Assembly (NCBI GenBank): GCA_017468395.1
Contig: JAFUIR010000005.1
Span: forward strand, 62,001-126,000
Reading direction: 5' to 3'
From: Lachnospiraceae bacterium
Lineage (GTDB): Bacteria > Bacillota > Clostridia > Lachnospirales > Lachnospiraceae
DNA: 64,000 bases
Position numbers and translations under genes: made by a program. The notes below the pieces were generated by a model. The model made no database searches. It saw only the letters and a list, made by a program, of their open reading frames with translations, and was not told where the DNA came from. How positions within the stretch are numbered: the stretch's first letter is position 1; each line of letters opens with the position of its first letter. Shown in pieces: positions 25,796 to 35,662 of the stretch.

Positions 25796-28700
25796 ATGTA
25801 CGAGAAAGTATCAACGGATCTGAATTTTGTGGATCGCGAGAAAAAAGTGGAACAGTTCTGGAAAGACAATAATATTTTCGAAAAAAGTATGGAGAGCCGT
25901 AAGGAAGGTCCCACATACACCTTTTATGACGGACCGCCTACCGCTAACGGTAAGCCCCATATCGGTCATGTACTTACCCGCGTTATCAAGGATATGATTC
26001 CCAGATACCGCACTATGAAAGGATATATGGTGCCCAGAAAGGCAGGATGGGATACCCACGGTCTGCCTGTAGAGTTGGAAGTGGAAAAACTTCTGGGTTT
26101 AAATGGTAAAGAGCAGATTGAAGAATATGGTATGGAACCTTTTATCTGCAAATGTAAGGAGTCCGTATGGAAATATAAAGGTATGTGGGAGGATTTCTCA
26201 GGTACCGTTGGTTTCTGGGCGGATATGGATGATCCTTATGTAACTTATGATGATAATTTTATTGAGTCTGAGTGGTGGGCTTTAAAGGAAATCTGGAATA
26301 AGAACCTTTTGTATAAGGGCTTTAAGATTGTACCTTATTGTCCCCGTTGCGGAACTCCCCTTTCATCTGCGGAAGTTTCTCAGGGCTACAAGACAGTAAA
26401 GGAGCGTTCTGCAATTGCTTCTTTCAAAGCAGTGGGCGAAGATGCTTATTTCCTGGTATGGACCACTACACCTTGGACCTTGCCTTCCAACGTGGCGCTC
26501 TGCGTAAACCCGGATGAGAATTACTGTAAAGTTAAAGCAGGAGACGGCAGAACTTATTATATGGCGGAAGCACTTTTAGATGCAGTTCTTGGCAAATTGG
26601 CTGATGCTGAAAATGGCGTTAAGGCTTACGAAGTGCTGGAAACATACAAAGGAAAAGACTTGGAATACAAAGAGTATGAATCACTTTTCCCTTGGGCAGT
26701 GGACGTGGCTAAAAAGCAGAATAAGAAAGCGCATTATGTAACCTGTGACGGATACGTTACCATGTCAGACGGTACAGGTATCGTACACATTGCACCGGCA
26801 TTTGGTGAAGATGATGCCCAGGTGGGACGTAAATATGACCTTCCTTTCGTGCAGTTTGTAAACGGTAAGGGTGAAATGACTGAGGAAACTGCCTATGCAG
26901 GTATGTTTGTAAAGAATGCAGACCCGGTAATCTTAAAGGATTTGGAGGCGGAAGGAAAACTCTTTGATGCTCCGAAATTCGAGCATGAATATCCTCATTG
27001 CTGGAGATGTGACACACCCCTTATTTACTATGCCCGCGAGTCTTGGTACATCAAAGAAACAGCGGTTAGGGACGACTTAATCCGCAACAACAACACAGTA
27101 AACTGGATTCCTGAATCTATCGGTAAAGGACGTTTCGGCAACTGGCTGGAAAATATTCAGGACTGGGCAATTTCCCGTAACCGTTATTGGGGAACCCCTT
27201 TAAATATTTGGGAATGTGAAGGATGTGGACATCAGGAGTGTATCGGAAGCCGTGAAGAACTGGCAAACCGCAGCGGAAATCCTGAAAATGCCAAAGTAGA
27301 ACTTCACAGACCTTACATCGATGAAGTGACTTTTGTTTGTCCCGATTGTGGCAAAACCATGCATCGTGTACCGGAGGTAATTGACTGTTGGTTTGACTCA
27401 GGCGCAATGCCTTTCGCACAGCATCATTATCCTTTTGAAAATAAAGAATTGTTTGAGCAGCAGTTCCCTGCACAATTTATTTCAGAGGCAGTGGACCAGA
27501 CCAGAGGATGGTTCCATTCTTTGATGGCAATCTCTACTTTGTTGTTCAACAAGGCTCCTTACGAGAATGTAATCGTACTGGGACATGTACAGGATGAAAA
27601 CGGACAGAAGATGAGTAAGTCCAAAGGAAATGCGGTAGATCCTTTCGAGGCACTGGAAAATTACGGTGCAGATGCTATCAGATGGTATTTTTACATCAAC
27701 TCCGCACCTTGGCTGCCTAACCGTTTCCACGGTAAAGCCGTTCAGGAAGGCCAGCGTAAATTCATGGGTACTTTGTGGAATACCTACGCATTCTTTGTAC
27801 TTTATGCAAATATCGACGGATTTGACGCATCCAAATATACTTTGGAATACGACAAATTGCCGGTTATGGATAAATGGCTTTTGTCAAAACTTAATTCCGT
27901 TGTGAAGGCAGTGGATGACAACCTTGGAAATTACCGTATTCCCGAGGCGGCAAGAGCACTGGATTCTTTTGTGGATGAAATGAGTAACTGGTATGTAAGA
28001 CGTGGCCGTGAACGTTTCTGGGCTAAGGGCATGGAGCAGGATAAAATCAATGCTTATATGACTCTGTATACCGCTCTGGTAACTATTTCTAAAGCGGCAG
28101 CACCCATGATTCCTTTCATGACAGAGGATATCTACCAGAATCTGGTAAGAAGTGTGGATAAGAGTGCACCGGAAAGTATTCATTTGTGTGACTTCCCTGT
28201 GGCTAACGAAGCATGGATTGATACAAAACTGGAAGAGGATATGGAGCATGTCCTGAAGGCCGTTGTTATGGGTCGTGCCTGCAGAAATACTGCAAGCATC
28301 AAGAACCGTCAGCCTATCGGCAACATGTTTATCAAGGCTCCTTTTGTACTGGATGAGTTCTATCAGGAAATCATCAGGGATGAACTGAATGTAAAGAAAG
28401 TAACTTTCACCGACGATGTAAGAGAATTTACTTCCTACACCTTTAAGCCCCAACTTAGAACTGTAGGACCCAAATACGGAAAACAGCTTGGCGGCATCCA
28501 GAAAACTCTGGCAACCATCGATGGCAATGCAGCCATGGATGATTTGAAGGCAACAGGCTTTATTACCTTTGATGTGGACGGTGTGGAAGTTAAGTTGGCA
28601 GAGGAAGATTTGCTGATTGATATCGCTCAGAAAGAAGGATATGTGACCGAAGCGGACAATGTGGCAACCGTTGTACTGGATACCAATTTGACAGAGGAAC

Positions 28701-28957
28701 TGATTGAAGAAGGTTATGTATACGAAGTTATCAGTAAAATCCAGACTATGCGTAAAGATTCCGGCTTTGAGGTAATGGATCATATTAAAGTTTCTATTAA
28801 CGGAAATGAAAAACTGGCAGCCCTTGTTTTGAAAAACAAGGATGCCATCGCAGGTAAGGTACTTGCAGACGAATTGACAAGTGATGCAACCTTTGCAGTG
28901 AGCAAAGAATGGAATGTTAATGGTGAAAAAGTCATTGTATCCCTTGAAAAGTGCTAA
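25796..28957 (+). CDS. ileS: Isoleucyl-tRNA synthetase
   Basis: The ATG at 25796 is 9 bp after AAAGGA; the frame is open further up but overlaps the T-box terminator. The 1053-residue class I synthetase has HIGH at 55-58 (PPTANGKPHIGH) and KMSKS at 605-609 (GQKMSKSKGN). An editing domain lies between them, with an anticodon-binding domain and a C-terminal extension. The length and PPTANGKPHIGH fit the eukaryote-like type 2 group rather than the 930-residue type 1 enzymes. Type 2 enzymes are known for low sensitivity to mupirocin; that is family knowledge, not shown here. Confidence 0.98.
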   Translation: MYEKVSTDLNFVDREKKVEQFWKDNNIFEKSMESRKEGPTYTFYDGPPTANGKPHIGHVLTRVIKDMIPRYRTMKGYMVPRKAGWDTHGLPVELEVEKLLGLNGKEQIEEYGMEPFICKCKESVWKYKGMWEDFSGTVGFWADMDDPYVTYDDNFIESEWWALKEIWNKNLLYKGFKIVPYCPRCGTPLSSAEVSQGYKTVKERSAIASFKAVGEDAYFLVWTTTPWTLPSNVALCVNPDENYCKVKAGDGRTYYMAEALLDAVLGKLADAENGVKAYEVLETYKGKDLEYKEYESLFPWAVDVAKKQNKKAHYVTCDGYVTMSDGTGIVHIAPAFGEDDAQVGRKYDLPFVQFVNGKGEMTEETAYAGMFVKNADPVILKDLEAEGKLFDAPKFEHEYPHCWRCDTPLIYYARESWYIKETAVRDDLIRNNNTVNWIPESIGKGRFGNWLENIQDWAISRNRYWGTPLNIWECEGCGHQECIGSREELANRSGNPENAKVELHRPYIDEVTFVCPDCGKTMHRVPEVIDCWFDSGAMPFAQHHYPFENKELFEQQFPAQFISEAVDQTRGWFHSLMAISTLLFNKAPYENVIVLGHVQDENGQKMSKSKGNAVDPFEALENYGADAIRWYFYINSAPWLPNRFHGKAVQEGQRKFMGTLWNTYAFFVLYANIDGFDASKYTLEYDKLPVMDKWLLSKLNSVVKAVDDNLGNYRIPEAARALDSFVDEMSNWYVRRGRERFWAKGMEQDKINAYMTLYTALVTISKAAAPMIPFMTEDIYQNLVRSVDKSAPESIHLCDFPVANEAWIDTKLEEDMEHVLKAVVMGRACRNTASIKNRQPIGNMFIKAPFVLDEFYQEIIRDELNVKKVTFTDDVREFTSYTFKPQLRTVGPKYGKQLGGIQKTLATIDGNAAMDDLKATGFITFDVDGVEVKLAEEDLLIDIAQKEGYVTEADNVATVVLDTNLTEELIEEGYVYEVISKIQTMRKDSGFEVMDHIKVSINGNEKLAALVLKNKDAIAGKVLADELTSDATFAVSKEWNVNGEKVIVSLEKC

Positions 28958-28973
28958 TGAATTGTGCAAAAAA

Positions 28974-28998
28974 GCAGTTGGAATACCAACTGCTTTTT
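28974..28998 (+). terminator. Terminator of ileS
   Basis: GCAGTTGG AATA CCAACTGC is a perfect 8-bp stem with a tetraloop, followed by TTTTT. It overlaps the -35 box of the next promoter. Confidence 0.85.
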
Positions 28999-29023
28999 GT
29001 TATAATGATAGAAAGCGTTTTCC
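28978..29023 (+). promoter_or_regulatory. glgP promoter with near-cre site
   Basis: TTGGAA (28978-28983), 17 bp, TATAAT (29001-29006). Just downstream, AGAAAGCGTTTTCC (29010-29023) keeps the AANCG core of a cre box with mismatches at the two ends, in a position where binding would block transcription. Confidence 0.55.
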
Positions 29024-29052
29024 CAATACTTTGGGGGAGAGGAGAATTACGA

Positions 29053-31512
29053 ATGTTAAAATTTGACAAAGAACTTTTTAAAAGAAGTGTCTTATATAAT
29101 GTAAAGACTCTTTATCGTAAAACATTGGAAGAAGCAAATGACCAGCAGATTTTTCAGGCTGTGGCTTATGCGATCAAGGATGTAATAGTAGATAACTGGA
29201 TGGACACCCAGAAGGCTTACGAGGCAGAAGATCCCAAAACAGTTTATTATTTGTCCATGGAATTTTTGATGGGGCGTGCTCTCGGTAACAATATGATTAA
29301 CCTTCAGGCTTACAATGAAGTAAAAGAAGCCTTGGATGAACTGGGATTGAACTTAAATGTTGTGGAGGATATGGAGCCCGATGCAGCTCTTGGTAACGGC
29401 GGTCTGGGAAGATTGGCAGCATGTTTCCTTGACTCTCTGGCAACTTTGGGCTATCCCGCATATGGTTGCGGTATCCGTTACCGTTACGGCATGTTTAAGC
29501 AGGAAATCAGAGACGGTTATCAGGTGGAAGTACCCGATAACTGGCTGGAAAACGGCAATCCTTTTGAACTGAGAAGACCGGAATACACCAAAACCGTTAA
29601 ATTTGGCGGTTATGTGGATGTGACTGTAGATGAAAAGGGCCGTGGTCATTTTGAACAGAAAAACTATCAGTCTGTAAAGGCTGTACCCTTTGATTTGCCT
29701 ATTGTAGGTTATGGTAACGGCATCGTTAATACACTCCGTATTTGGGATGCAGAGCCCGTAGAGTGTTTCCAGTTGGATTCTTTCGACAAAGGTGATTACC
29801 AGAAAGCGGTAGAACAGCAGAACCTGGCAAGAAATATTGTAGAGGTTCTTTATCCTAACGATAACCATTATGCAGGTAAGGAACTGCGTCTGAAACAGCA
29901 GTACTTCTTTATTTCCGCTTCTGTGCAGGAGGCTGTGGAAAAATATTTGCGTAAGCATGACGACATCCGCAACTTCCACGAGAAGGTAACCTTCCAGCTC
30001 AACGATACACATCCTACTGTGGCAGTAGCTGAACTGATGCGTATTTTGATGGATGAGCATGGTCTTGAATGGGACGAAGCATGGGAAGTAACCACAAAGA
30101 CTTGTGCATACACCAACCATACAATTATGTCCGAAGCTCTTGAGAAGTGGCCTATTGAACTGTTCTCCAGACTGCTTCCCAGAGTGTATCAGATTGTAGA
30201 AGAAATCAACCGCCGTTTTGTGGCTGCTATCGAAGCAAAATACAGCAATGACCCGGAAGTAAATGTACAGGATAAGATTCGTAAGATGGCAATTATCTAC
30301 GATGGTCAGGTAAAAATGGCTCATTTGGCTATTGCAGCCGGTTATTCCGTAAACGGTGTAGCAAGACTGCATACTGAAATTTTGAAAAAACAGGAACTGC
30401 GTGATTTCTATGAGATGTTCCCTGAGAAATTTAACAACAAGACAAACGGTATCACTCAGAGACGTTTCCTGCTTCACGGTAACCCTCTGCTTGCAAATTG
30501 GGTAACAGACCATATCGGTAGCGAATGGATTACCAACCTGCCTCACATCAGCAAACTGGCTGTTTATGCAGATGACGAAAAAGCACAGCAGGAATTTATG
30601 AATATTAAATACCGCAATAAAGTGCGTCTTGCAAAATATATTTTGGAAAACAACGGAATCGAAGTTGATCCCCGTTCCATTTTCGATGTGCAGGTTAAGA
30701 GACTTCATGAATATAAACGTCAGCTCCTTAACATTTTGCATGTAATGTACCTTTACAATCAGTTAAAGGATAATCCGGACATGGAATTCTACCCCAGAAC
30801 TTTCATTTTCGGTGCAAAGGCCGCAGCAGGCTACCGTAATGCAAAACTGACTATTAAACTGATTAACTCTGTGGCAGATGTGGTAAATAACGACCCTGCC
30901 ATCGGCGGTAAACTGAAAGTGGTGTTTATCGAAAACTACCGTGTTTCCAACGCTGAATGGATTTTTGCAGCGGCTGATGTTTCCGAGCAGATTTCTACTG
31001 CAAGTAAAGAGGCTTCCGGTACCGGTAACATGAAGTTCATGTTAAACGGTGCCCTGACATTGGGTACTATGGACGGTGCTAACGTGGAAATTGTAGAAGA
31101 GGTGGGCGAAGAGAACGCATTTATCTTCGGCTTAAGTTCCGACGAAGTTATCCAGTATGAAAATTACGGCGGTTACAACCCCATGGATATTTTCAATAAC
31201 GACCAGGATATCCGCAGAGTGTTGATGCAACTTATCAATGGTACTTACGGACACACAGAATTGTTCCGTCCTTTGTACAACTCTCTGTTAAATACACAGA
31301 GCACTGCTAAGGCAGATACCTACTTCATCCTGAAGGACTTCAAGTCCTACGCAGAGGCTCAAAAGAGAGTGGAAGAGGCGTACAAAGACGAGAAGAACTG
31401 GGCTAAGAGCGCTATTTTAAATGTGGCATGTTCCGGTAAGTTCACATCCGACCGTACAATCCAGCAGTATGTTGACGAAATCTGGCACTTGGATAAAGTA
31501 ACATTGAAATAA
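29053..31512 (+). CDS. glgP: Glycogen/maltodextrin phosphorylase
   Basis: The start is the ATG at 29053, 9 bp after GAGGAG. The 819-residue protein is a GT35 phosphorylase: GNGGLGRLAACFLDS near residue 110, KVTFQLNDTHPTVAVAELMR, and the PLP site EASGTGNMKFMLNGALT with the cofactor Lys near residue 661. It releases glucose-1-phosphate from alpha-1,4-glucan ends in the cytoplasm. It is transcribed alone, with its own promoter and a terminator. The length is normal for bacterial GlgP/MalP. Confidence 0.97.
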   Translation: MLKFDKELFKRSVLYNVKTLYRKTLEEANDQQIFQAVAYAIKDVIVDNWMDTQKAYEAEDPKTVYYLSMEFLMGRALGNNMINLQAYNEVKEALDELGLNLNVVEDMEPDAALGNGGLGRLAACFLDSLATLGYPAYGCGIRYRYGMFKQEIRDGYQVEVPDNWLENGNPFELRRPEYTKTVKFGGYVDVTVDEKGRGHFEQKNYQSVKAVPFDLPIVGYGNGIVNTLRIWDAEPVECFQLDSFDKGDYQKAVEQQNLARNIVEVLYPNDNHYAGKELRLKQQYFFISASVQEAVEKYLRKHDDIRNFHEKVTFQLNDTHPTVAVAELMRILMDEHGLEWDEAWEVTTKTCAYTNHTIMSEALEKWPIELFSRLLPRVYQIVEEINRRFVAAIEAKYSNDPEVNVQDKIRKMAIIYDGQVKMAHLAIAAGYSVNGVARLHTEILKKQELRDFYEMFPEKFNNKTNGITQRRFLLHGNPLLANWVTDHIGSEWITNLPHISKLAVYADDEKAQQEFMNIKYRNKVRLAKYILENNGIEVDPRSIFDVQVKRLHEYKRQLLNILHVMYLYNQLKDNPDMEFYPRTFIFGAKAAAGYRNAKLTIKLINSVADVVNNDPAIGGKLKVVFIENYRVSNAEWIFAAADVSEQISTASKEASGTGNMKFMLNGALTLGTMDGANVEIVEEVGEENAFIFGLSSDEVIQYENYGGYNPMDIFNNDQDIRRVLMQLINGTYGHTELFRPLYNSLLNTQSTAKADTYFILKDFKSYAEAQKRVEEAYKDEKNWAKSAILNVACSGKFTSDRTIQQYVDEIWHLDKVTLK

Positions 31513-31537
31513 TATTGAAATAGTATTGAAGCAAAAA

Positions 31538-31580
31538 CGGGCAGATTTTTCGATATGAGAGGTCTGTCCGGCTTTTTTTC
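31538..31580 (+). terminator. Terminator of glgP
   Basis: GGGCAGA (31539-31545) pairs with TCTGTCC (31563-31569), and a run of seven T follows. Confidence 0.6.
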
Positions 31581-31588
31581 TTAAACTA

Positions 31589-31618
31589 TTGTATTTGGAT
31601 ATGGAAGTTTGTTATACT
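31589..31618 (+). promoter_or_regulatory. Promoter of the CapA-like gene
   Basis: TTGTAT (31589-31594), 18 bp, TATACT (31613-31618). Confidence 0.5.
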
Positions 31619-31687
31619 GTATGAGTTGCAATAGATAGTAAAAGACAAAAGAGAATTGCGGTTGAAATACAGGAAAGGATAAGAACT

Positions 31688-32992
31688 ATGAAGAAAAAAT
31701 TAGTTGCCTTGTTGGTGCTTTCTTTATCAATTATGGCGGTTGGCTGTGGAGAAGATAAAGAAACAATTGCCGGTATGAACGGAAGTGCCATAGAAAGCGG
31801 ATCCTTTGCGGATAACTTTACGCAGGAAACAGAAAGCCTCACAACAGATAGTACAGAAACGGCGGATGGCACAGAGAACCACGAAGAAACAGAGCCTGAG
31901 ACAATACCTGAGCCGGAGCCTTATGTAGAGCCGGAAGTGGACCTTGTTATGGTGGGTGATGTGCTGATGCACATGCGTGTTACTAACAGCGGTAAGCAGG
32001 AGGACGGTACATACAATTTTGATAAATTGTTTGAACCTACCAAGGAAATGATTGAGGCGGCAGACGTGGCCATTATTAACCAGGAAATTATTATGGCAGG
32101 GGAAGAGTACGGTTACTCAGGTTATCCTACCTTTAATACCCCGACGGCATTGGCGGACTCTATAGTGAATGCGGGATTTGACGTGGTGCTTCATGCTACC
32201 AACCATACACTTGATAAGAGAGCGCAAGGTGCCCTTAATTGTATAAATTACTGGGAGACAAATTTCCCGGATATTGCAGTGCTTGGTATGTATGACAATC
32301 AGGAAGAACGTGATACCATTTATGTGTACGAACAGGACGGAATCCGCATTGCCATTTTAAACTATACTTATGGAACAAACGGTATTCCTGTGCCGGCGGA
32401 CATGCCTTATATTGTGAATTTAATGGATAAGACGCTTATTAAGGCGGATGTGGAAAAAGCTAAGGAATTGGCGGATTTTATCGTGGTGTGTCCACACTGG
32501 GGAACGGAATATACCCATAAACCCACACAAGCACAGAAAGACTGGTCAGATTTCTTTTTGGAGTGTGGTGTAGATTTGGTAATCGGTACCCACCCCCATG
32601 TAATTGAGCCTGTGGAATGGGTGGAAAACGAAGAGGGAGACCGTATGCTTGTATATTATTCTTTGGGCAATTTTATTAATTCCAGTGCATCCAAAGGAGC
32701 GGGAGTAGGCGCCCGTTTTGTAGGCGCCATGGCAACCGTGAAAATTGCGAAATCCGAAGAAGGAGAAGTTTATATCAAAGAGTACGGTGCTGAACCGTTG
32801 GTGACATATGTGTCAGGAAACGGCAAAACCATTGTGACCTATCCCATGGAAGAGTTTACTTCGGAAATGGCTCTGGAAAGTTCTGTACACGAAAAAGACC
32901 CTACCTTTACCTACGAGTATTGCCTGCAGCTTTGGGAAGATGTATTTGGCAATTTAGAGGAGAAAGAGCAGGAAGAAGTAACAGGACAATAG
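31688..32992 (+). CDS. CapA-family lipoprotein (poly-gamma-glutamate/metallophosphatase-like)
   Basis: The 434-residue protein has a lipoprotein signal with lipobox near IMAVGC (Cys20), then a Glu/Thr/Ser-rich linker to about residue 80. The CapA domain follows: LVMVGDVLMHMRV, VAIINQEIIM, LHATNHTLDKRAQGA, VCPHWGTEYTHKP, and VIGTHPHVIEPVEW, which keep the metal-binding Asp, Asn and His set of the calcineurin-like superfamily. Family members take part in poly-gamma-glutamate export or act as surface phosphatases. No capBC is in the window, so a polymer role is not supported here. Confidence 0.88.
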   Translation: MKKKLVALLVLSLSIMAVGCGEDKETIAGMNGSAIESGSFADNFTQETESLTTDSTETADGTENHEETEPETIPEPEPYVEPEVDLVMVGDVLMHMRVTNSGKQEDGTYNFDKLFEPTKEMIEAADVAIINQEIIMAGEEYGYSGYPTFNTPTALADSIVNAGFDVVLHATNHTLDKRAQGALNCINYWETNFPDIAVLGMYDNQEERDTIYVYEQDGIRIAILNYTYGTNGIPVPADMPYIVNLMDKTLIKADVEKAKELADFIVVCPHWGTEYTHKPTQAQKDWSDFFLECGVDLVIGTHPHVIEPVEWVENEEGDRMLVYYSLGNFINSSASKGAGVGARFVGAMATVKIAKSEEGEVYIKEYGAEPLVTYVSGNGKTIVTYPMEEFTSEMALESSVHEKDPTFTYEYCLQLWEDVFGNLEEKEQEEVTGQ

Positions 32993-33016
32993 CGGTTATT
33001 TTTGAAAAACTGGCTA

Positions 33017-33045
33017 TTGCATAATTGTATACAATCGACTATAAT
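33017..33045 (+). promoter_or_regulatory. Promoter of the hydratase gene with a GntR-type operator in the spacer
   Basis: TTGCAT (33017-33022), 17 bp, TATAAT (33040-33045). The spacer holds the perfect 12-nt palindrome ATTGTATACAAT (33024-33035), whose TTGTATACAA core is the one used by GntR in Bacillus. A bound repressor would cover the promoter. Confidence 0.6.
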
Positions 33046-33095
33046 AGCAGGTAGCGTACTTTTTAATAGTAAAGTGATGAATTAGGAGGATTCCC

Positions 33096-35441
33096 ATGAT
33101 AAAGTTGATGGATGGCGGTGCATATCTGGTAAACGGCTGTGAAGTGATTGCAGACGGACCGGAGGCAGCAGCGGCGCTGAAAGCCAAAACAGGAAAAGAG
33201 ATTACACGCAAGGAAGCAGCAGAAAACACCATTGCTTACGGTATTTTGAAAAATCATAATACCTCCGGTAATATGGAAAAACTGCGCATTCGTTTTGATA
33301 AACTGACTTCCCACGATATTACATTCGTAGGTATTATTCAGACTGCCAGAGCGTCAGGTCTGGAAAAATTCCCCATGCCTTATGTTCTCACAAACTGCCA
33401 CAACTCTCTGTGTGCGGTAGGTGGTACCATCAACGAGGATGACCACATGTTTGGTCTGTCCTGTGCAAAGAAATACGGCGGTGTTTATGTGCCTCCTCAT
33501 CAGGCGGTTATTCACCAGTTTGCAAGAGAAATGATGGCAGGCGGCGGCAAAATGATTTTGGGTTCTGACTCCCATACCCGTTATGGTGCACTGGGTACCA
33601 TGGCCATGGGTGAGGGTGGTCCCGAACTTGTAAAACAGCTTTTGAATCAGACATATGACATCAATATGCCCGGCGTGGTTGCAGTATATCTGACAGGGGA
33701 ACCCGTAAAAGGTGTAGGTCCCCAGGACGTGGCACTTGCAATTATCGGTGCTGTATTTAAAAACGGTTTTGTAAAAAATAAAGTGATGGAATTTGTAGGT
33801 CCCGGTGTATCTGCCTTAAGTGCAGACTTCCGTATCGGTATTGACGTTATGACTACAGAGACAACCTGCTTGTCTTCTATCTGGCGTACCGATGAGAAAA
33901 TCCAAGAATTTTATGAAATTCACGGAAGAAAAGATGAGTATCAGGAACTGAACCCCGGCGAGGTGGCTTACTACGATGGTTTCATGGAAGTGGATTTGTC
34001 CAAAATCCGTCCTATGATTGCCATGCCTTTCCATCCCAGCAACACATACACCATTGAAGAACTGAATGCAAACCTTTTGGATATTCTGGCAGAAACAGAG
34101 AAAAAGGCGCTGGTAAGCTTGGATGGTGCTGTGGAATATAGTCTCAGAGATAAAGTAAAGAATGGTAAGTTTGTTGTTGACCAGGGTATTATTGCAGGTT
34201 GTGCCGGCGGCGGATTTGAAAATATCTGTGCGGCAGCGGACATCTTGAAAGGTCAGTACATCGGCGCTGACGAATTTACTTTAAGTGTATATCCTGCATC
34301 TATGCCTGTGTATATGGAACTGATCAGAAATGGCTGTGCGGCTACTATTTTGGAGACCGGTGCGGTTATGAAAACAGCATTCTGCGGACCTTGTTTCGGT
34401 GCCGGAGATACGCCTGCTAATAATGCTTTCAGTATCCGTCATTCCACCAGAAACTTCCCTAACAGAGAAGGTTCCAAGTTGCAAAACGGACAGATTTCTT
34501 CCGTTGCACTTATGGATGCACGTTCCATCGCTGCTACAGCGGCGAATAAAGGTGTTCTCACACCTGCTACCGATTTTGATGGTGAGATGGGCAAATATAA
34601 ATATCACTTTGACAGCAAGATTTATGCAAACCGTGTGTTTGATTCCAAGGGTGTGGCTGATGAAAATCAGGAAATCCACTTTGGTCCCAATATCAAAGAC
34701 TGGCCTGCTATGGGCGCATTGCCTGAAAATCTGGTGCTGAGAGTAGTTTCCGAAATTCATGACCCTGTAACAACTACAGACGAACTGATTCCTTCCGGTG
34801 AGACATCTTCTTACCGTTCCAATCCTTTGGGACTGGCTGAATTTACTTTAAGCCGTAAAGACCCTGAGTATGTAGGTTTGGCGAAAGAGATTCGTGCGGT
34901 ACAGGAGGCTCTGATGGGAGGTAAGTGTCCCGGAGAATCATGTCCGGAATTGGAACTTAAGAAAGTGTTTGATGCAATCTCCGCAAAATTTCCGGAATTC
35001 CCGGAAATGGTTGCAACATCTTATCAGCAGCAGAGCGCAGAAGAGCGTACCGTACCTCGCACTTTAGGTTTTGGTTCCACCATCTTTGCAGTGAAACCCG
35101 GTGACGGTTCTGCGAGAGAGCAGGCGGCTTCCTGTCAGAAGGTACTTGGCGGTTGGGCAAACATTGCCAACGAATATGCTACAAAGAGATACCGCTCCAA
35201 TCTGATTAACTGGGGCATGCTTCCTTTCCTGATTGAGGAAGGCGAACTTCCTTTCAAACGTTTGGATTACCTGTTCATTCCCGGCATCAAAAAAGCAGTG
35301 GAAGAAAAGACCGCAGAGATTACCGCTTACACTGTAAGCGACGATGGTCTGAAACCTTTTACATTGAAACTGGGCGAACTGACAGACGAGGAAAGACAGA
35401 TTATCCTGAAAGGATGTCTGATTAACTACAACAGAATCTAG
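33096..35441 (+). CDS. Aconitase-superfamily hydratase (YbhJ-like)
   Basis: The 781-residue protein keeps the aconitase layout: [19 protein letters not shown], a first Fe-S region [10 protein letters not shown] in place of SxCTNS, and the CGPCFGAGD pair of cysteines, then a swivel domain with [13 protein letters not shown]. The unusual N-terminus ([14 protein letters not shown]) and the altered first cysteine region fit the putative hydratases like E. coli YbhJ rather than citrate-cycle aconitase. It should carry a 4Fe-4S cluster and hydrate or dehydrate a carboxylic acid. AGGAGG precedes the ATG. A GntR-type operator lies in its promoter. Confidence 0.85.
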   Translation: MIKLMDGGAYLVNGCEVIADGPEAAAALKAKTGKEITRKEAAENTIAYGILKNHNTSGNMEKLRIRFDKLTSHDITFVGIIQTARASGLEKFPMPYVLTNCHNSLCAVGGTINEDDHMFGLSCAKKYGGVYVPPHQAVIHQFAREMMAGGGKMILGSDSHTRYGALGTMAMGEGGPELVKQLLNQTYDINMPGVVAVYLTGEPVKGVGPQDVALAIIGAVFKNGFVKNKVMEFVGPGVSALSADFRIGIDVMTTETTCLSSIWRTDEKIQEFYEIHGRKDEYQELNPGEVAYYDGFMEVDLSKIRPMIAMPFHPSNTYTIEELNANLLDILAETEKKALVSLDGAVEYSLRDKVKNGKFVVDQGIIAGCAGGGFENICAAADILKGQYIGADEFTLSVYPASMPVYMELIRNGCAATILETGAVMKTAFCGPCFGAGDTPANNAFSIRHSTRNFPNREGSKLQNGQISSVALMDARSIAATAANKGVLTPATDFDGEMGKYKYHFDSKIYANRVFDSKGVADENQEIHFGPNIKDWPAMGALPENLVLRVVSEIHDPVTTTDELIPSGETSSYRSNPLGLAEFTLSRKDPEYVGLAKEIRAVQEALMGGKCPGESCPELELKKVFDAISAKFPEFPEMVATSYQQQSAEERTVPRTLGFGSTIFAVKPGDGSAREQAASCQKVLGGWANIANEYATKRYRSNLINWGMLPFLIEEGELPFKRLDYLFIPGIKKAVEEKTAEITAYTVSDDGLKPFTLKLGELTDEERQIILKGCLINYNRI

Positions 35442-35452
35442 TAGTGGAAATC

Positions 35453-35479
35453 TAAAGTTTTACCTATAAAAGTCGATAT
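35453..35479 (+). promoter_or_regulatory. Sigma-28 (SigD/FliA) type promoter
   Basis: TAAAGTTT (35453-35460) and GTCGATAT (35472-35479) match the flagellar consensus TAAAGTTT-N11-GCCGATAA at the -35 exactly and at 6-7 of 8 positions at the -10. The spacing TAAA-N15 is canonical. The transcript would start near 35486, about 175 bp before the EF-hand gene. Confidence 0.65.
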
Positions 35480-35484
35480 ATGTA

Positions 35485-35519
35485 TTGCAGGGCGTTGTGT
35501 GGCCAACAACGCCTTGCAA
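35485..35519 (+). other. Leader hairpin after the sigma-28 promoter
   Basis: TTGCAGGGCGTTGT (35485-35498) pairs with ACAACGCCTTGCAA (35506-35519), 14 bp with one wobble and a 7-nt loop. It would lie at the very 5' end of the transcript. No T run follows. Confidence 0.6.
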
Positions 35520-35543
35520 ATAACAGTGAGATTCACCACGGAA

Positions 35544-35590
35544 GGTATACCAAGGGAAAAAGGAAGTCCCGGCGTATATCTTTTTTGTTT
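35544..35590 (+). terminator. Terminator-like hairpin in the leader of the EF-hand gene
   Basis: GGTATAC (35544-35550) pairs with GTATATC (35574-35580), with an inner GGGA/TCCC stem, followed by TTTTTTGTTTT. It stands between the sigma-28 promoter and the gene, so it would either attenuate it or end a short RNA. Confidence 0.5.
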
Positions 35591-35662
35591 TATATGGAAC
35601 ATGGAGGGGAGATATAAAGCCTGGCGAATAGAATAAGGCAGAAGCCGGAATGGGGGTAAAAT

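Noticed and set aside
29353-30741. 462-codon antisense frame within glgP
   Set aside because: Shadow of a highly conserved phosphorylase gene; no ribosome site and no recognisable domain.
33096-35441. Citrate-cycle aconitase (acnA)
   Set aside because: The usual SxCTNS cluster motif is changed to AGCAGG and the N-terminus is of the YbhJ-like type, so the specific name was not given.
35480-35600. Cyclic di-GMP riboswitch in the leader of the EF-hand gene
   Set aside because: Neither the GEMM-I core (CGCAAAGCC, GGTAGCGGGGTTACCG) nor the GEMM-II core is present.
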